From Symsagittifera roscoffensis (taxonomy: Eukaryota > Xenacoelomorpha > Acoela > Convolutidae): DNA of 64,000 nucleotides. Under the pieces are notes generated by a model. It had not been told where the DNA came from. It saw nothing but the letters and a program-made list of their open reading frames with translations, and ran no database searches. Location of the stretch: assembly GCF_963678635.1 (NCBI RefSeq), contig NC_087068.1:11846027-11910026 (forward strand), read 5' to 3'. Positions 1-12,242 of the stretch are shown one piece after another. The first letter of the stretch is position 1, and each line of letters starts with the position of its first letter. Position numbers and translations under genes: made by a program.

Positions 1-207
1 TCCACTCCGGAGCAAAGGGGAGAGAGGGATACCTCGTCGCCGACGTTCTTCAAGTACTCGTGCAAGTGTAAACACCAAGAGCAGCCTTACGGTACAGTTC
101 ATTGTTCTCAGATGACGGGCGACTATGGCGAGTACTTCCACAGTCTGGTGAATGCACTGGAGAAGTATGGGCCGAACCTGATGCAGAGCGATATCTACAT
201 TCCCACA
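1..207 (+). CDS. Nuclear hormone receptor, exon 1 seen in the window (partial)
   Basis: First of four exons of a nuclear hormone receptor, a ligand-regulated transcription factor. The frame is open from base 1, so the exon may begin upstream of the window, and the DNA-binding zinc fingers must also lie upstream. It ends in phase 0 at ACA|gtgagt. The 69 residues hold a Cys/His-containing hinge-like stretch (CKCKHQ, then VHCSQ) followed by a helical segment (GEYFHSLVNALEKYG) expected to be helix 1 of the ligand-binding domain. GC content is much higher than in the intron that follows. The family call comes from exons 2 to 4; this exon alone would not identify it. Confidence 0.8.
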
Positions 208-1417
208 GTGAGTCACATGTTTTGTTTGCTTCACATAAGTTAAGTTGCAGTCTGCTCATTTTGAGGTTTGAATTGGAGTTCCAAGGTCAAGTCACTGGCA
301 AGGTCATTTATTTATCATTAATTTGTTCATTTTGATTGTTTAACCGCCTTCGTTCCTAATTCTGTGGACGTTGTTGTTCTATCACTTGCGATGACAAGTT
401 CACTTTTTATCGCGAACAAACGTTTTCCCTTTGAACTCTTTAGTAAATTGACTGTTTTATTAGGAACCTCAATAAATTCCATGCCCCTGCTCGCTTATCA
501 ACTAGTTGACTTGAATCACTCGGGGCAGCAGTTCTGTTGGAAGCAGTTCATTTAGGGCAGCAGGATATCTGCACTGATAAGTTTTCTGGCGAAGAGATAT
601 TGTTGCGCATGTCTGAATTTTAAATTGCCCTTCTATTCTTATTTCTTGTTGGTTCTTGTTGCTTTTTCTTTTCTTTAGCGTTTTTTTTTTCGTTTTTTTT
701 TACACTTACAGTCTTCTTGATTTTGATGATTTGGGTTGAGGTTATATCCAACTGTTCTCATTATAATATGTCTTCGGGAGGACCATTTCGTTTTTTAACT
801 CATTTGTGCTTGGGGGCTTACATTTTGAACTTTTTGTAGCTCAATTGTTTTCGTCCACCCATTTGTTGCCGCTTAATCAATTTTGTTTTTCATTGCTCAT
901 TGATAGCCGATGAAGGCAGTGATGATTCTTATAAAGGTCGTAATGAATTTTTGTTCTTTGTTCAGTTTTTGTTTCAGCACTTGCGAAAACAAGTGTACTT
1001 GTTATTGCGAACAAACAATTTTTCGTACAAATCTGTAAATACCTTACCCTTCGCACTTGTCATGTGATAAAAAGTGTGCCCTGGGATTCTAAGATCTGGA
1101 GTGCCATTTGGATTGTCATCTGAATATAAAATATCAACTTTTCTTGCGGTTTAAGCAATTTTACTGCTTTATTAGGATAGCTCAATAAATTCCATTGCCT
1201 TTGCATTTGCCATGTGATGACTAGTGTGCCTTTGTATTTTTAACTTTCTAGATAGAGTCATGATCGTGTTGAATACTCTTATATGGATCCTGATGATATT
1301 TTGTTAATTTTTTTTTCGGGAAAAAGTCTTAAAATTTGTTCATACTCGAATTTTTTTCGCGGTTTGACTTATGATTTTTTGAATTATTTTTTTCCTTCTT
1401 TTGTTCAAAAGAAATCA

Positions 1418-1590
1418 AAATCCACTATCGAACAGCAAAATGTAAAGCTAACGGAAAACGTTGTTGACTTTTAGTTTCGAGAGTAGGTTTTGATTGTTTT
1501 TATTTTCCAGCGGAATAAAAAAATTATCTATTGATCCAGGTTTCTCAAATTGGATTAATTTTTTATCAAAAATGGGTAAATCATAAATTA
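1418..1590 (+). repeat. Dispersed intronic repeat, copy 1
   Basis: This block carries an ordered set of short motifs that recurs through the receptor locus: AACGTGATCGACTT-like, TTCCAGCGGAATAAAA, TTGATCCAGTTTTCT and ATCAAAAAAGCGCCAATCATAA-like (here diverged). The same order is seen at 1848-1982, 5157-5306, about 5860-5995, 12690-12830, 16860-17010 and 17222-17320, and in weaker form near 19300-19720. The spacing is similar but the copies are diverged, so this is an old interspersed element and not a tandem array. No coding capacity is visible. Confidence 0.55.
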
Positions 1591-1847
1591 ATCAAAAGAA
1601 ATTTTTAATGAACTTCAATGCAATATTTTTAGAAGTCAATGAACGTAGTGAAGACGCTTTTATAGGTCGTGATTATTTTTTTGCTGTTTTTTTTTTTCAG
1701 GAAAAGACTTAAGATGCTCTAATAAATACAGAAGCTTAATCAATTACATTAATCCTTTTACAAATCAACTTATTTATGTATGCAGTTTCTGAGTTTAATT
1801 CAAGTTCATTTGCTGAAGAAGTAGGTAAAACGCGCTCTCTGATTACG

Positions 1848-1982
1848 AAAGCGAAAAGGTCACGAAAAACGTGATCGACTTCTAATTTCGAAAATGGATT
1901 TCAGTTTTCAAATTTCCTGGCGGAATAAAATCTATCGAGTTACTGTTATCGCAAAAGTGTCAATCATAAAATCATAAATTGT
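1848..1982 (+). repeat. Dispersed intronic repeat, copy 2
   Basis: Carries AACGTGATCGACTTCTAATT, then CCTGGCGGAATAAAA and CAATCATAAAATCATAAATT, in the same order and spacing as the copy at 1418-1590. Confidence 0.5.
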
Positions 1983-4900
1983 TTGTGAAAGTCAAAGAGC
2001 TTCAAGGTTATATAATTTTTGGCGGTGAAGTTCGAAACTTAATGATTTTTCCGGAAAAAAAACATGTCCATTTTTTTTCTGCTTTCTCGACTCTTCGCTT
2101 TTTGCCTAATTGGTTTCGGCTTTTGTTATTTTGGCCTAGAAATCTTGTAGTGCGTCATTTGAAGGGCAAAAATTTAGTTTTATGTTTTTGTGTTTTACGA
2201 GGGGCTAGACGTAATACTTTTTTAGGACAATACTTTTGTTTTGTTCAGTCAGCGTCTACCCAAGTTTTGTCGCCTACTTGTCGCTGAATGAAAAATTCTG
2301 AATGTTGTTTTATCGCTGCTGATAGTTTTTTTAACATGTTTTCTTCAAATTGATTATCTTTCGAGACAATCGTTTGAATTTTTTTAGATGCTTTTTGCGA
2401 CGTTTTTCTTATAATTATTTCGACATAGTGGTTTCCGTCTCTTTTTCTGTATGAAAGCTTGCAATGCTAGGTTTTTATGACCGAGCTATTCAATTAAGAA
2501 TAATCATTGAGAGATTTTTGAAAAGTTAGGCATGCAAAACTTTTTTTGAAGACAGATTTCATGCTTCAAAGTAGTCTGAAACTTAGTTTGCTTAAAAGTC
2601 TTACCATGTGTGGGTGTCTGAGTATTTATCGCGACAACTACATAACTTGCTCCAAGGCTACATATTTGATCTTAGAAACGGGTGGCGGGAATTATCGCTC
2701 CAGAAGCAGGTAAGCACTAATTGCTGTAGATAAATTTATCAACTTGGGAAAAGTCAAATTTCTGAGGTTTCTGTCGTTTTTGTTAGCTATTTTTTTCCTC
2801 AAAAATTATCCCACCAATTTTGAAATCAATTGTTCAATTGATAGAACATGGTGCAATTATTTTCTCTGTTTATTCTTTTTTGGAAATTTTCAACAGCTAC
2901 CCATCCAAATACGTCGTTGATTTCAATTAAAAGAATGCGTAGTAGGAATCTCCACTAGGTAAGGCTTTTGTAGAGAAAGCACTAGGTTATGGGTAAACTC
3001 TAACTTTTAAGTTTTGAAAATTACGCATTTCATCCCGCATCAGTACAACATAATCTAAAAAATAGCTTCAGCTTGTGCCCCTGTTGATTTATTTTGTTGA
3101 AATATTTTTGAATGAACTTTGGTCGGAGCATTTTGCACTAATTTTACAGCGACATGCTATTCTCAATTGATTTGTCTCTGATACCGTTTTTTAATTTTTA
3201 TAGATGGAAATGTTCTTGATTTAGAATAATAATAAATTATGTGTAATAGTTTAAGCAAAGTACCTAAATTTATTCACGCTCATTTTAAAATGTCGGTCAT
3301 ATTTAAATGTCACAATCTTTGCAAAACTCCTGAAGTTTATTCACGCTAAATGTCTGTATTTCAACTTGAGTATCTATTTTCAAACTCATTTTGCAAATGT
3401 AATGAACGTTTGTGAATTCTTAAAATTAGTAGTGGAATATTTTAATTTTAAATCGTTTGTCCGTAATAATAAAAGAGGCTGCTCGCAATCTGACCTAGTT
3501 TATCTAAAAAGTGTTAAGTTTGTTTTTAAAACAATATGACGCATTTTTTAGAATGAAAGTTGTGAACAGAATTGGGCGTCACTGAAATCACAATCAATTT
3601 TTGAGCTGCACATAGTTGTACAGCTCTCATATGAAGAACCATCAAGTTGGCACGTTCTATGATCATAACGATTTTCTTACCGAAAATATCTACTTTTTTC
3701 TTGAGGGTTTTGTTTTGCTTCTAAAGATTTTTGGCGTATAGAATGTTTGGTTTTTGTTGCAATTATGGTTTTTGTTTAAGTTTTTATAAAGAAAATACTT
3801 AATTTTGTTTTGATGTTTTCGTCATTAAAAATTTCTTATCAACTGCTCTCAAAAATCAGTTACTTTTGGCGGTGCTTTAGGCCATGCTTTTGTGTGTCGA
3901 AAGTCGGTGAAACTCTTATTTCATGCATTCTATTTGAAGCGCAATACGCCGAAAAAGTTCTGTTGAAAACGTTTGTGAGTATTAAATTAAATTTCCAAAA
4001 AAAATCATTTTTAAATTACAAACCGTTCGCGTCTCCTCCTCGTAGGTGGAGATTGTTCAAAGGATTCTAAAATATGACTTAATCGCTAGATTTATACGAT
4101 TACGATACCTTCGATTGCGATTATAGTGTCTAATTTCAATTGCCTGAATTGAGTACAGGTGATTTTTGGACGGCGTCTAGATTCAAAAAGACACCAATTC
4201 TGGTGTATCTTTTGTCTTTGTGACAGATCAAAAGAGAGCATTTGCCTCAAAGTGGTCTAAATATCTCTGTTTATGGATGTCATTAAGTAGATAATGTTCC
4301 ACCGCTCAAACATTAAAGGAAAGATGCGCCTTTTTTTCACAGGCGGAACCGACTTGCGTTCAAAAAGCGCAATAATTGTGTGAAAGCTTTAATATTCGTT
4401 CAGAAAAATATATCAGAATTTTATTTTGACTACTGCATTGAAAGTAAGAGTCAATGAGATATGAGGATAAAAATTCAGGAAAATGTGCATAAAAGTCTCT
4501 AACAGGACTGCTCGAATCAGGGCAAAGCCCTGAATCTTCCGACTGCCTTTTAAGGTTTATGGAGCAGCAGTAATAACATAAAAAATTTAAATGGAATAAA
4601 ATAAAATGAAATTTTTTTTTTCTAAAATTTGAATTTTTTTTTAATAAAAATCATCCCTCCACACGCCATATAAAGTACAAAAAGATAGACTTCGTTCCTT
4701 GTAACAAATCAATTATAAGCTTCGTTTAACCAATTTGGAACGATTTATAAGACGGATTAAATCTCCGCTTAAGCGTTAATAGCGTTGATTTATATCGCGC
4801 GTTAATATCCCAAATTGGTCAAAATGGCAATCTTTAAACCTTCATATCTTTACAAAAAATGACCACAGGTGAAATATCTTTTCAAAATTAAGCTCAGGAC

Positions 4901-5156
4901 AACAATACTTTTCGAATGATAAAAAAAAATTCCGTCAAAAATTGCTAGTTAAAAACTCGAAGTTTGTCTGATGAAAAAAAACCCCAAGCACAAATATTCC
5001 GTTACTTTCGTATCGAAAGTCGGAACAATAACTACAGATGTGCATTGATACATATATTGATGCATTCATTAATGCACTTTGGTATATATGCATTTTGAGT
5101 TCAATTGAAAATCATCTGCTTAAAGTGACGTAAATAGCACTCTCCCAATACGAACG

Positions 5157-5306
5157 TGGAAATGGCGCCAAAAAACGTGAACGATTTCTAGTTTCCAAAG
5201 TGGAATTTAATTTTTAGATTTCCAGCGGAATAAAAACTGTACGTGTTGATCCAGTTTTCTGAAGTTGGGTTACTGGTATCAAAAAAGCGCCAATCATAAG
5301 TCGTTC
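5157..5306 (+). repeat. Dispersed intronic repeat, copy 3
   Basis: Carries AACGTGAACGATTTCTAGTT, TTTCCAGCGGAATAAAAAC, TTGATCCAGTTTTCTGAAG and GCGCCAATCATAAG in the same order as the copies at 1418 and 1848. It is the best preserved of the set. Confidence 0.5.
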
Positions 5307-5780
5307 TAGAAATTCAAAGAGCTTCATGGGCATCTATTTTTTTTTTGAAATTCGAAAATTGAGATTTTTTCAACAAAGTGTTTTATGTTTACTGGCGTTC
5401 ATTACTCTTTTCCAATTTTCGATTGGCTGTATTTATATCAAAAAGTGCAGTCGTGTAAGCTTGCTATTTTTTGTGTTCAAACTAGATAAAGTGTTACTGA
5501 AACTAGCGATTGACTCTGATGTAATTATTTTTTTAACACCAAAGATACACTTAAAAAACTGATGAGCGATAAAAGCAAACCACCAAATTTTTTGAGTGGA
5601 AATGTTTGGCAAAATGAAAAAATTATGCTAAACAAAATGTTTTTAAATTAGGAAAGTAGGTCGCGGACGGTCTGGTTGAATTTTGACTTCTTTGGGTCGT
5701 TTTTATTGTTGTTTCAACTTTCGAAGAAAGTGACTGAATTTTTAATCTTGATGTTTTTATGTCACCTACAGCCTTCCTTA

Positions 5781-5823
5781 TTGCCTTCATTCTAGTTCAT
5801 TTCATGAACTAGAAGGAAGGCAA
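5781..5823. repeat. Near-perfect inverted repeat (hairpin)
   Basis: TTGCCTTC-A-TTCTAGTTCAT is followed after three bases by its reverse complement, ATGAACTAGAA-G-GAAGGCAA. This forms a stem of about 20 bp with one mismatched pair. It sits in intron 1 of the receptor gene. It could be a tiny fold-back element remnant or a cruciform site; no gene is associated with it. Confidence 0.6.
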
Positions 5824-8800
5824 TTTTCATTCTTATAATAAAGTGCAAAGAGGGCAAAAGAAGTTCGAAATTGCAATTCAGTTCTTAAAATAGTTCGAAG
5901 TGCAATTCAGTTGAATAAAGTTACTTATTGATCCAGTTTTTTCTAACGGGCTTAGTGTTATGAAAAAAATGGCAATCTTAAAAAATCTTAAATTCATAGA
6001 GTTCAATGTGGTTTATTTTTTTCTCCGAATTTCTCAAAACTTTGATGGACGTTTAATAGCAGTCGTAATTTTCAGGGCATCGTTTTGATGCGAGCAGTTT
6101 TTGTTCTTGGAATTCCGATGTTGAAAAAGTGTATCAATGATTAAAGGGAATTTTATGATACCGACTAAATCTTCACGCGATGTCTTTTAAGGGTACTTCA
6201 TTTAGTTCCAACTTTCGAGGAAAGTGACAGAATTTGTATGCCTAGTGTTTTTTACTCAGACATTTTTCGACTTTTTTAGAAAGCGTTTTTGACAAAAAAG
6301 TTTATACTACCCCGAAAATTTTGTTTTGCGAAGCTCTCATAAATTTATACTTTCCAGAAAATACTATATATACTACCCAGAAAATACTATATAATATTTT
6401 ACCTGTGATTATTTTTTGTGAAAATAGGGGTTTGAAAATCGCTAATAATGCCAATTTGAGATAATCAACGCACGATATATTGCTTTCTTGTAAAAGGCAT
6501 AAGCCGCCGACTAAACTGTAACAAATTGAGTAGAGGCAAGTCATTCGGTCTTATCATTAGGGTACGAGAAGCTAAATACATCCCTTTCTGTTTTACTCAA
6601 CGTGTGGGTGAGATAAAACGAAGAATGATGAAAAAAAATTTTTTTTTGAATTATGATATCAATTTTTCAATCGAAAATTTTTTCATGGCGGTTAAGTTAA
6701 GTCGGTTTCTCAAATTATGTACATTTCGGAAAAAATATATCAATCAAAAGTTTTGTGAAATTGGAATAAGAAAAAATATTCGTTCTTCGTTTTTTTTTAG
6801 TTCAATAACACTTAATAACACTTTTCCGTCTGTCTGTTTGCTATGGTTTTGCTGGTGAAAATACATCTGTCTCCGCGCGAGACATCCTATTAATACAAAA
6901 ATTTTGCTCACATTGAAATATTCCATTTTTCTCCAACAATCAAACGGAAGTTTCTTGGAATTCACAAGAAGAACCATTCTGTAGCTCGTTCTAGTTAAAA
7001 CTCGGAACTAATAATTGAATAATTTCATGAAGTTTACTTTCAATCAGATTTTTAAATCTGAATAATGTGTAAACATGATGCTCTACGTTACGAGAATATT
7101 ACTTTATCAATCAATTACTTGAAAATGTACCGCATGTGCTAATATATCACCCAAATTTGATCATTTACAAATACATAGAAATATAAAAAAAAATAACGAT
7201 AATTGTAGTCGTAGCATTCTGAGCTCATTGCACAACAATCGGTTACTATTCATTTAGCTTGGTATTGAAACACAATTTGTTTTTGTTTTTTTATTTAATT
7301 TTCTTTTTCGCAAAACTTTTTAATTGCCAATTTCGATGTTTTCAGTTTCTGCTTAATTGTTTTTTGACATCTTGTTCATCAAAAACGTCTAAAGTTAAAA
7401 CGATAATTATAGTTCTTCTTTTAAATTTTCGCCGACACCATTTTCTTCTAAAACAATAATGGTGCCAATTTTATGCCAGCCTAGAGGCCTCGGTTTTACT
7501 AAGCGGTACCAAGGGTGTTATTTTCTTTTCATGAAGCAACTGAGAAAATTCTTCTCTGCATAACACTTATTATTTAGTAACTGAGGAATGATGAAAGCAA
7601 ACCACCAAATTTTGTGTTTGGAAAAGGGTGGCAAAATGAAAAAGTATGTTGCTAAACAAAATGTTTTTTAATACGGAAGCTTGTCGCGGAAAGTCCCTGA
7701 GTGCCGTTTAGGTTGCCTTGAACCTTTTGATAGTTTTTCTGAAAGAATGTTAAAATGAGATGTAATCGAAGGCTAAATTACTGAAAATTTTAGCAGAAAC
7801 AGTTGTTCAATCAATAAAAAAAATCCGGAAAAGGAAAGACATTTTTTTCTACTTTTGAGGCCAAACCCGCGCTTGGATTTATAATAGAAACAAAAAAACT
7901 TTTCGGTACCAAAGTTATCGTTTGGACAAATTTAGTTGAAATTTAAAACTGGCTTTAAAGCTAGCATTTTAAAACTGATAACAAAATATTTATCGAAATT
8001 ATTTTCGACGTCTTGTATGGTCTGCTAAGTGTTTATAGGTTGGTTTGTATCTCTTCCACTATATCCGCCTCGCGTACCTAGTAACGAATTTCCGCCCGTC
8101 TATAAAGAAATAAATCAACAATTAAGCATATGTCTATTTTAAACCTAGTAACGAATCCCAACCCCCTTTTGCAAAAGGGGGATATAGTAAGAGATCCGTT
8201 GGTTTTGCCACCATTACTGTTGATGAGTCATTTGCGCACTGGGAACTTTTCACTGAAATTGCCTAACGCGGAAATCAAACAACTCAGTTTCTGTAATCAA
8301 TACGTTTCGATTGGTGTGTTTTATTTAAATTATTCATTTTGCAAAATGTGAGTCTTCGATTTAAATAATTTAGATCGGCGTTGTTGGAAAGGCTTTGTGC
8401 GGAATGAAATTCCAGGAAACATCAGACGAGACGTCGTCATATTTTGATTAATGCTCAAAGTAACTGTTTAAAAATTTCTATAAATTTTCGCTATAACAAA
8501 AATTGGTCATTAGGAAATTTCTGATTGTTTTTAAATCAGACTTAAAACCGATTTATGCTTCTTTTTGCTCTGGCAATCTCATAATCTTGTTGATGGTGCA
8601 TCAAAAACTTAATATCAAAACCGGGTTTGATGTTGTAGATTACCAACCGACTAAACGGATCACTTCAACATCCTCCTCTCCCCCCTCCAGCCAAAGCCGT
8701 TTAGGGGGGAGGATGTTAACTTGGTTCTGAGGTCGATTTTTCAGCCAGTCAGATTAGAGCATTATACACGTAGCGCTTTACAAAGGAACTTAACTTGGTC

Positions 8801-8993
8801 TATTTGGGTGGAAGGGGGAGGAGGATGTAAACTGGATCCGAATAAACAAAGATTTATCACGATGTCTTTTGTCTGTCTTTGTGTTGAATATTTGCAGATT
8901 AGAATTAATTTTTAAATTAATGGTATGAATTATGCTAATTTTTGACGCAAAAGGGATCGAATTGGTTTTTGAAAGTATCTGTTTTATTTTCAG

Positions 8994-9185
8994 TCGTGGC
9001 CTACTGTAGAAGACTGTGCAACTGAGAGCCCCGACAAAGTGCACTACATGCGCAAGAAACACCTCACTGAGATCACAGTACTCTGTATTAATGCACTAAT
9101 AGAGTGCTTCAAGAAGTTCGAACACTTTTACGGTCGCTTCGACGAGCAGGCCCTCTTTCACCTCATGTGCAAGTCTTTTCTAGAG
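8994..9185 (+). CDS. Nuclear hormone receptor, exon 2 (start of the ligand-binding core)
   Basis: A 64-codon exon flanked by gttttattttcag and a GAG|gtaata donor, phase 0 at both ends. It encodes helices 3 to 4 of the ligand-binding domain. The nuclear-receptor signature is visible as an aromatic-spaced stretch ending in FDEQALFHLM (residues 118-127, counting from the window start), equivalent to the family pattern F..L...DQ..LL. The preceding helix (EITVLCINALIECFKKFEHF) fits helix 3. The order of helices and the following exon resemble NR1-type receptors such as the ROR/HR3 or E75/E78 groups, but I cannot place it in a subfamily by eye. The coding GC content contrasts strongly with the flanking introns. 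Confidence 0.88.
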
Positions 9186-9594
9186 GTAATATTGATATAG
9201 ATGAAAAAATAATATTTAAACAAGACAGCTCATATACGGCCAAAGACTGGTATATTCCGACTGCCCTTTAATTTTGATACAAAATTTTAGTCAAAACAAT
9301 CAATTAAGTTTTGAAAAATTTGTATGTAAAGTGCAAAGAAAGGTATTATGTGAAGAACAAACTGATATATTTTGAGTCTGGTAACGTATTAAGTGCTCCC
9401 GTCATTTCAGTTTGGAATAATTTAATTCGTATTCGCTGGCTGTGTAAGAACGCAATATGATGTGCGTTAATTATCTCAAATAAGCAATTTTCACACCCCC
9501 ATGATCTACAAAAAATTATCACAAGTAAAATTTTTTCATTATTTTCAGCTCAGGACAACGATATCTGTAGGATTATATAAAAATTTACACAATG

Positions 9595-9880
9595 CAGCGT
9601 AGTGTGATAGTACGATGAAACTTTTTGTTTCAACCTCAGTCGCAAATTAAGACTATTGAGTGTAAACGTGTTTGGTGCCACTTTTGCTATAATCACGATC
9701 TGAAGCATCTGAGTGTTAACGTGTTTGGTGCCACTTTTGCTATAATCACGATCTGAAGCATAGGAAATTTCGTAGCATGTTCTTTGCCTTATTGGTGTCT
9801 AGAACTTCCGTTAGTCAAGCGACCGTGGGCCAGAGGGAAGGACACGAGGCTCCTAAGCTACTAGCATTATTTTTATTGGG
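9595..9880 (+). mobile_element. SINE-like element with a tRNA-Arg(CCT)-like segment
   Basis: A body of about 200 bp (GCAGCGTAGTGTGATAGTAC, the 53-bp duplication, then TTCGTAGCATGTTCT) is shared with 18590-18770. It is followed at about 9825-9870 by a tRNA-like stretch. That stretch has an A-box-like GTGGGCCAGAGGGAAGGAC and an anticodon-arm-like GAGGCTCCTAAGC, which matches the usual tRNA-Arg(CCT) loop CTCCTAAGC. The T-arm is not recognisable. I read it as a degenerate tRNA-derived SINE, not a functional tRNA. Element borders are approximate. Confidence 0.45.
9658..9762 (+). repeat. 53-bp tandem duplication inside a SINE-like repeat
   Basis: Two nearly identical units, 9658-9710 and 9711-9762, each read GAGTGT(A/T)AACGTGTTTGGT and then GCCACTTTTGCTATAATCAC, ending in GATCTGAAGCAT. 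A diverged single unit occurs at about 18645-18705 (GGTGGCATTTTTGTTCTAAT and then CAAGATCCAGCA). The duplication therefore arose within a dispersed element. Confidence 0.75.
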
Positions 9881-10593
9881 TTGCATATTTGCTGCATAGC
9901 ACTGGCAATTTATTAGCATATATAGCTGCATCATCGGTGGCTTGTAAGAAATTGTTAATGGTCCGTGGCTCAACTGCGACAACTAGAGACTCAAAATCTT
10001 TAGGCCGTATGTTTGAATCGATTACAGCAAAATTTTTACTAATTCAATGCTATTTCTTCTTATTTCGATTTCTAGAGCTGCTTTTTGTCGTTTTCTGGCT
10101 TGAGTTCGCGAAGCAAAGCTTAACCTCTGTGTTGAGAATTAGAAATTGGTCTGCATTAAAAAAAACCTTCCAGGCACGGTGTAGTGAAAGTTGTAGCAAT
10201 GGTATAATTTCAAGGATTGGTCTTTATCTCTGTCGCAATTGATGAGAGGCAATAGATAGTGTAGTTTATAGAAGTCTCTTTTCTAAGGTTTTGAGCTGTT
10301 TTTCAGACAATCAATTAGTGTCAAATGTTTTGCAATCGAGAACGACAACTCTTTTTTTCTTAAATTTTGCTTATTTCTTTTGCTAAAACAAAGGCAAACT
10401 TGTTTATCGAACAAAAAAAGTATAAAGGTCGCGTACATTCGAAATTTGCAGTTCATTCAGAAAAAATTTTCAGTTTTTTTTCAGGTTCCTTGCGTTCATT
10501 GATTCTTTTACAACTGCCTGTTCTTTTAAATCAGTAAGAAATTGAATTTGCTTTAATATTGAACCTTCTCATTTTCGAGACTCTTTCTCATTT

Positions 10594-10662
10594 GATCTAG
10601 AGGTAGCGCGATTGCCTTGACACCCTGAAGTTTGGGGTTCGCGTCTCGGTTGGACTCTTTTT
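10594..10662 (+). mobile_element. tRNA-like segment, probable SINE head or tRNA pseudogene
   Basis: GATCTAGAGGTAGCGCG resembles a Pol III A box. TGGGGTTCGCGTCTC resembles a B box (GGTTCGANTCC). A run of six T follows at about 10658, as in a Pol III terminator. The acceptor stem cannot be paired, so I do not call a functional tRNA. Confidence 0.4.
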
Positions 10663-12031
10663 TCAGTATGTATGAAAATTAATTTTTTTGTCAGTTTAAT
10701 TTTCAAAAGCCTAGTTTTTAGGTTTTTGTCGGCTTCGTGACTCAATTTTGGGTCGTTTGATAGACAAAATTGTTCTTCCGGAGGAGAAGAGTAAACTTTG
10801 GCTTTCGACTCACACCCAACTTTTGTACGCTTTGTTGCGGCTCGATAAATTGTTTCAGAATTTTTATTTAACGTCAGCGACATGTTTTCTTCAAATTGAA
10901 CATAATAAAGACAAAATTCCTATTGTAATGGTTTCTTTTAATTTTTTCTGACTCATTTCCTTTCATTATCTGTTTGCTAGATTGCAATGCCATGTTTGTG
11001 TTGTACTGTCAGTGGTGCGAAGCTCTGCTTCGCCCATGCGTTTGTGTATCGATTTCGAAAATAAGGGACAACTTTTGTATTGCGACTGTTATGGGTCAAT
11101 TGAGGTAATAGTTCATACCCCGACCATAACATGCGAGCGTCATAAGACCTTTTTTTTACAAAAAAATTTAAATCAATGACCGAAAATGAGGTTAGCTTTT
11201 AACGCAGACTGATGCTAACAGGTTTTAGTACTGAGATCTAGGTTTCCAGGACTGATTTATTCCAATTTTTGGTTCCTGGCTCGATTATCATTATTTATCA
11301 TGCTGTTGTACTTTGAAAAATTAAACATTTAGTCGGAAGTAAAGGCGCCCGCTTGTACAATATATTCATGTTTTTCTCTGATTGATTATGGTTTTAAAGA
11401 CATATTTTAGGTATTTTCAGGTACTTAGCCGAACGGCAAACTTGGTATCATACACGAATTTAAATAATCAACCGAATTTAAATGGGGGGCCTTAACCAAA
11501 ACGGCAAGTTTGCAAAGAGTTTTCGAAGGAAAAAGAACTGATTTTGTTCTCATTGAAATAGAATTTTTTTCTGCTCCAATTTAGCTCATTAAGATGGAAA
11601 TGAAATAGTTCCGGGCGTTACGTATTGATGTGATCGAAAACTCAAATTAGCCCCTGTAACGGTGATAGTTTTCATCTAATTTTTTCAATCATAAGGTTTC
11701 CTGGAGCGTTTGAATAACTATATTGCTTTTTATGAAAACCTTTTATTTTGCCTTTTTATGCTGACTGAAACAGTATTTTCTGAGCATCGATATCATCTTT
11801 AAGTTCTGGATTTTTATGGAGCTCTTCAACATTATAGTTCAAGTTAAAGAACCAACTTACAACCTAATCTGGTTTGAAATGCGAATTGCTGTGAATTATT
11901 TGGGATACACTTCATTTTAATTAATTTTTTACTGGGCTGAGAAATGTTGCCTTGAAAACAATTACGAAGCAAACTGTTGAGTATTTTCTAAGCATAAAAT
12001 ATTTCTGTGAGGCATTGTGATGTTTGTTTAG

Positions 12032-12242
12032 ATGCTGATGATCTACATGGCGCAACACTACAACCCAGAAAAGAAGACGCTGTCTCTTCTCTCTGGAATC
12101 GAACTGGACCAGGGCTCCCTCCAGAAGGGTGGTCTGAACAACTTCTGCGAACCCATGCTTAAATTCGCAGAGTCCTGTCACAAGCTGGATCTGCAGAAGG
12201 AGGAGTACTACTTGCTCGGAGCACTCATCCTCTTCCAACCAC
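12032..12242 (+). CDS. Nuclear hormone receptor, exon 3 (middle of the ligand-binding domain)
   Basis: Starts in phase 0 after gtttgtttag and ends in phase 1 at CCAC|gttagt (70 codons plus one base). The first residues MLMIYMAQHYNPEKKTL fit helix 5 and the beta turn of a receptor ligand-binding domain. The later stretch FAESCHKLDLQKEEYYLLGA and LILFQP fits helices 7 and 8, where the family reads roughly L.L...E..L..A..L....D. The split codon joins exon 4 as His, where many receptors have Asp. Phases at both ends agree with the neighbouring exons, which is good support for the model. Confidence 0.88.

Larger units (their letters stand above)
208..8993 (+). other. Intron 1 of the nuclear receptor gene (8.8 kb)
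   Basis: Bounded by gtgagt at 208 and ttttcag ending at 8993. The sequence is AT-rich with long T and A runs. I see no coding exon in it; the short open frames are low-complexity chance frames rich in Phe, Leu and Lys. It contains several copies of a dispersed repeat (1418-1590, 1848-1982, 5157-5306, about 5860-5995), a perfect-looking hairpin at 5781-5823, a 23-bp direct duplication around 6350-6395 and a CT/GA-rich hairpin near 8649-8713. Confidence 0.7.
9186..12031 (+). other. Intron 2 of the nuclear receptor gene
   Basis: Runs from gtaata to the acceptor gtttgtttag. It contains a tRNA-related interspersed repeat (about 9595-9880) with an internal 53-bp tandem duplication, and a second tRNA-like segment near 10594-10660. 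The 117-codon open frame at 9889-10242 overlaps repeat-like sequence and shows no recognisable domain. Confidence 0.7.

Noticed and set aside
1979-2287. 102-codon open frame in receptor intron 1
   Set aside because: Phe/Leu/Arg-biased sequence from AT-rich DNA, overlapping the end of a dispersed repeat copy; no domain and no exon borders.
6526-6858. 110-codon open frame on plus with an overlapping minus frame
   Set aside because: Both are low-complexity readings of T/A runs; no splice signals or family resemblance.
9889-10242. 117-codon open frame after the SINE-like repeat
   Set aside because: Lies in intron 2 next to repeat sequence; composition not convincing and no recognisable motif.
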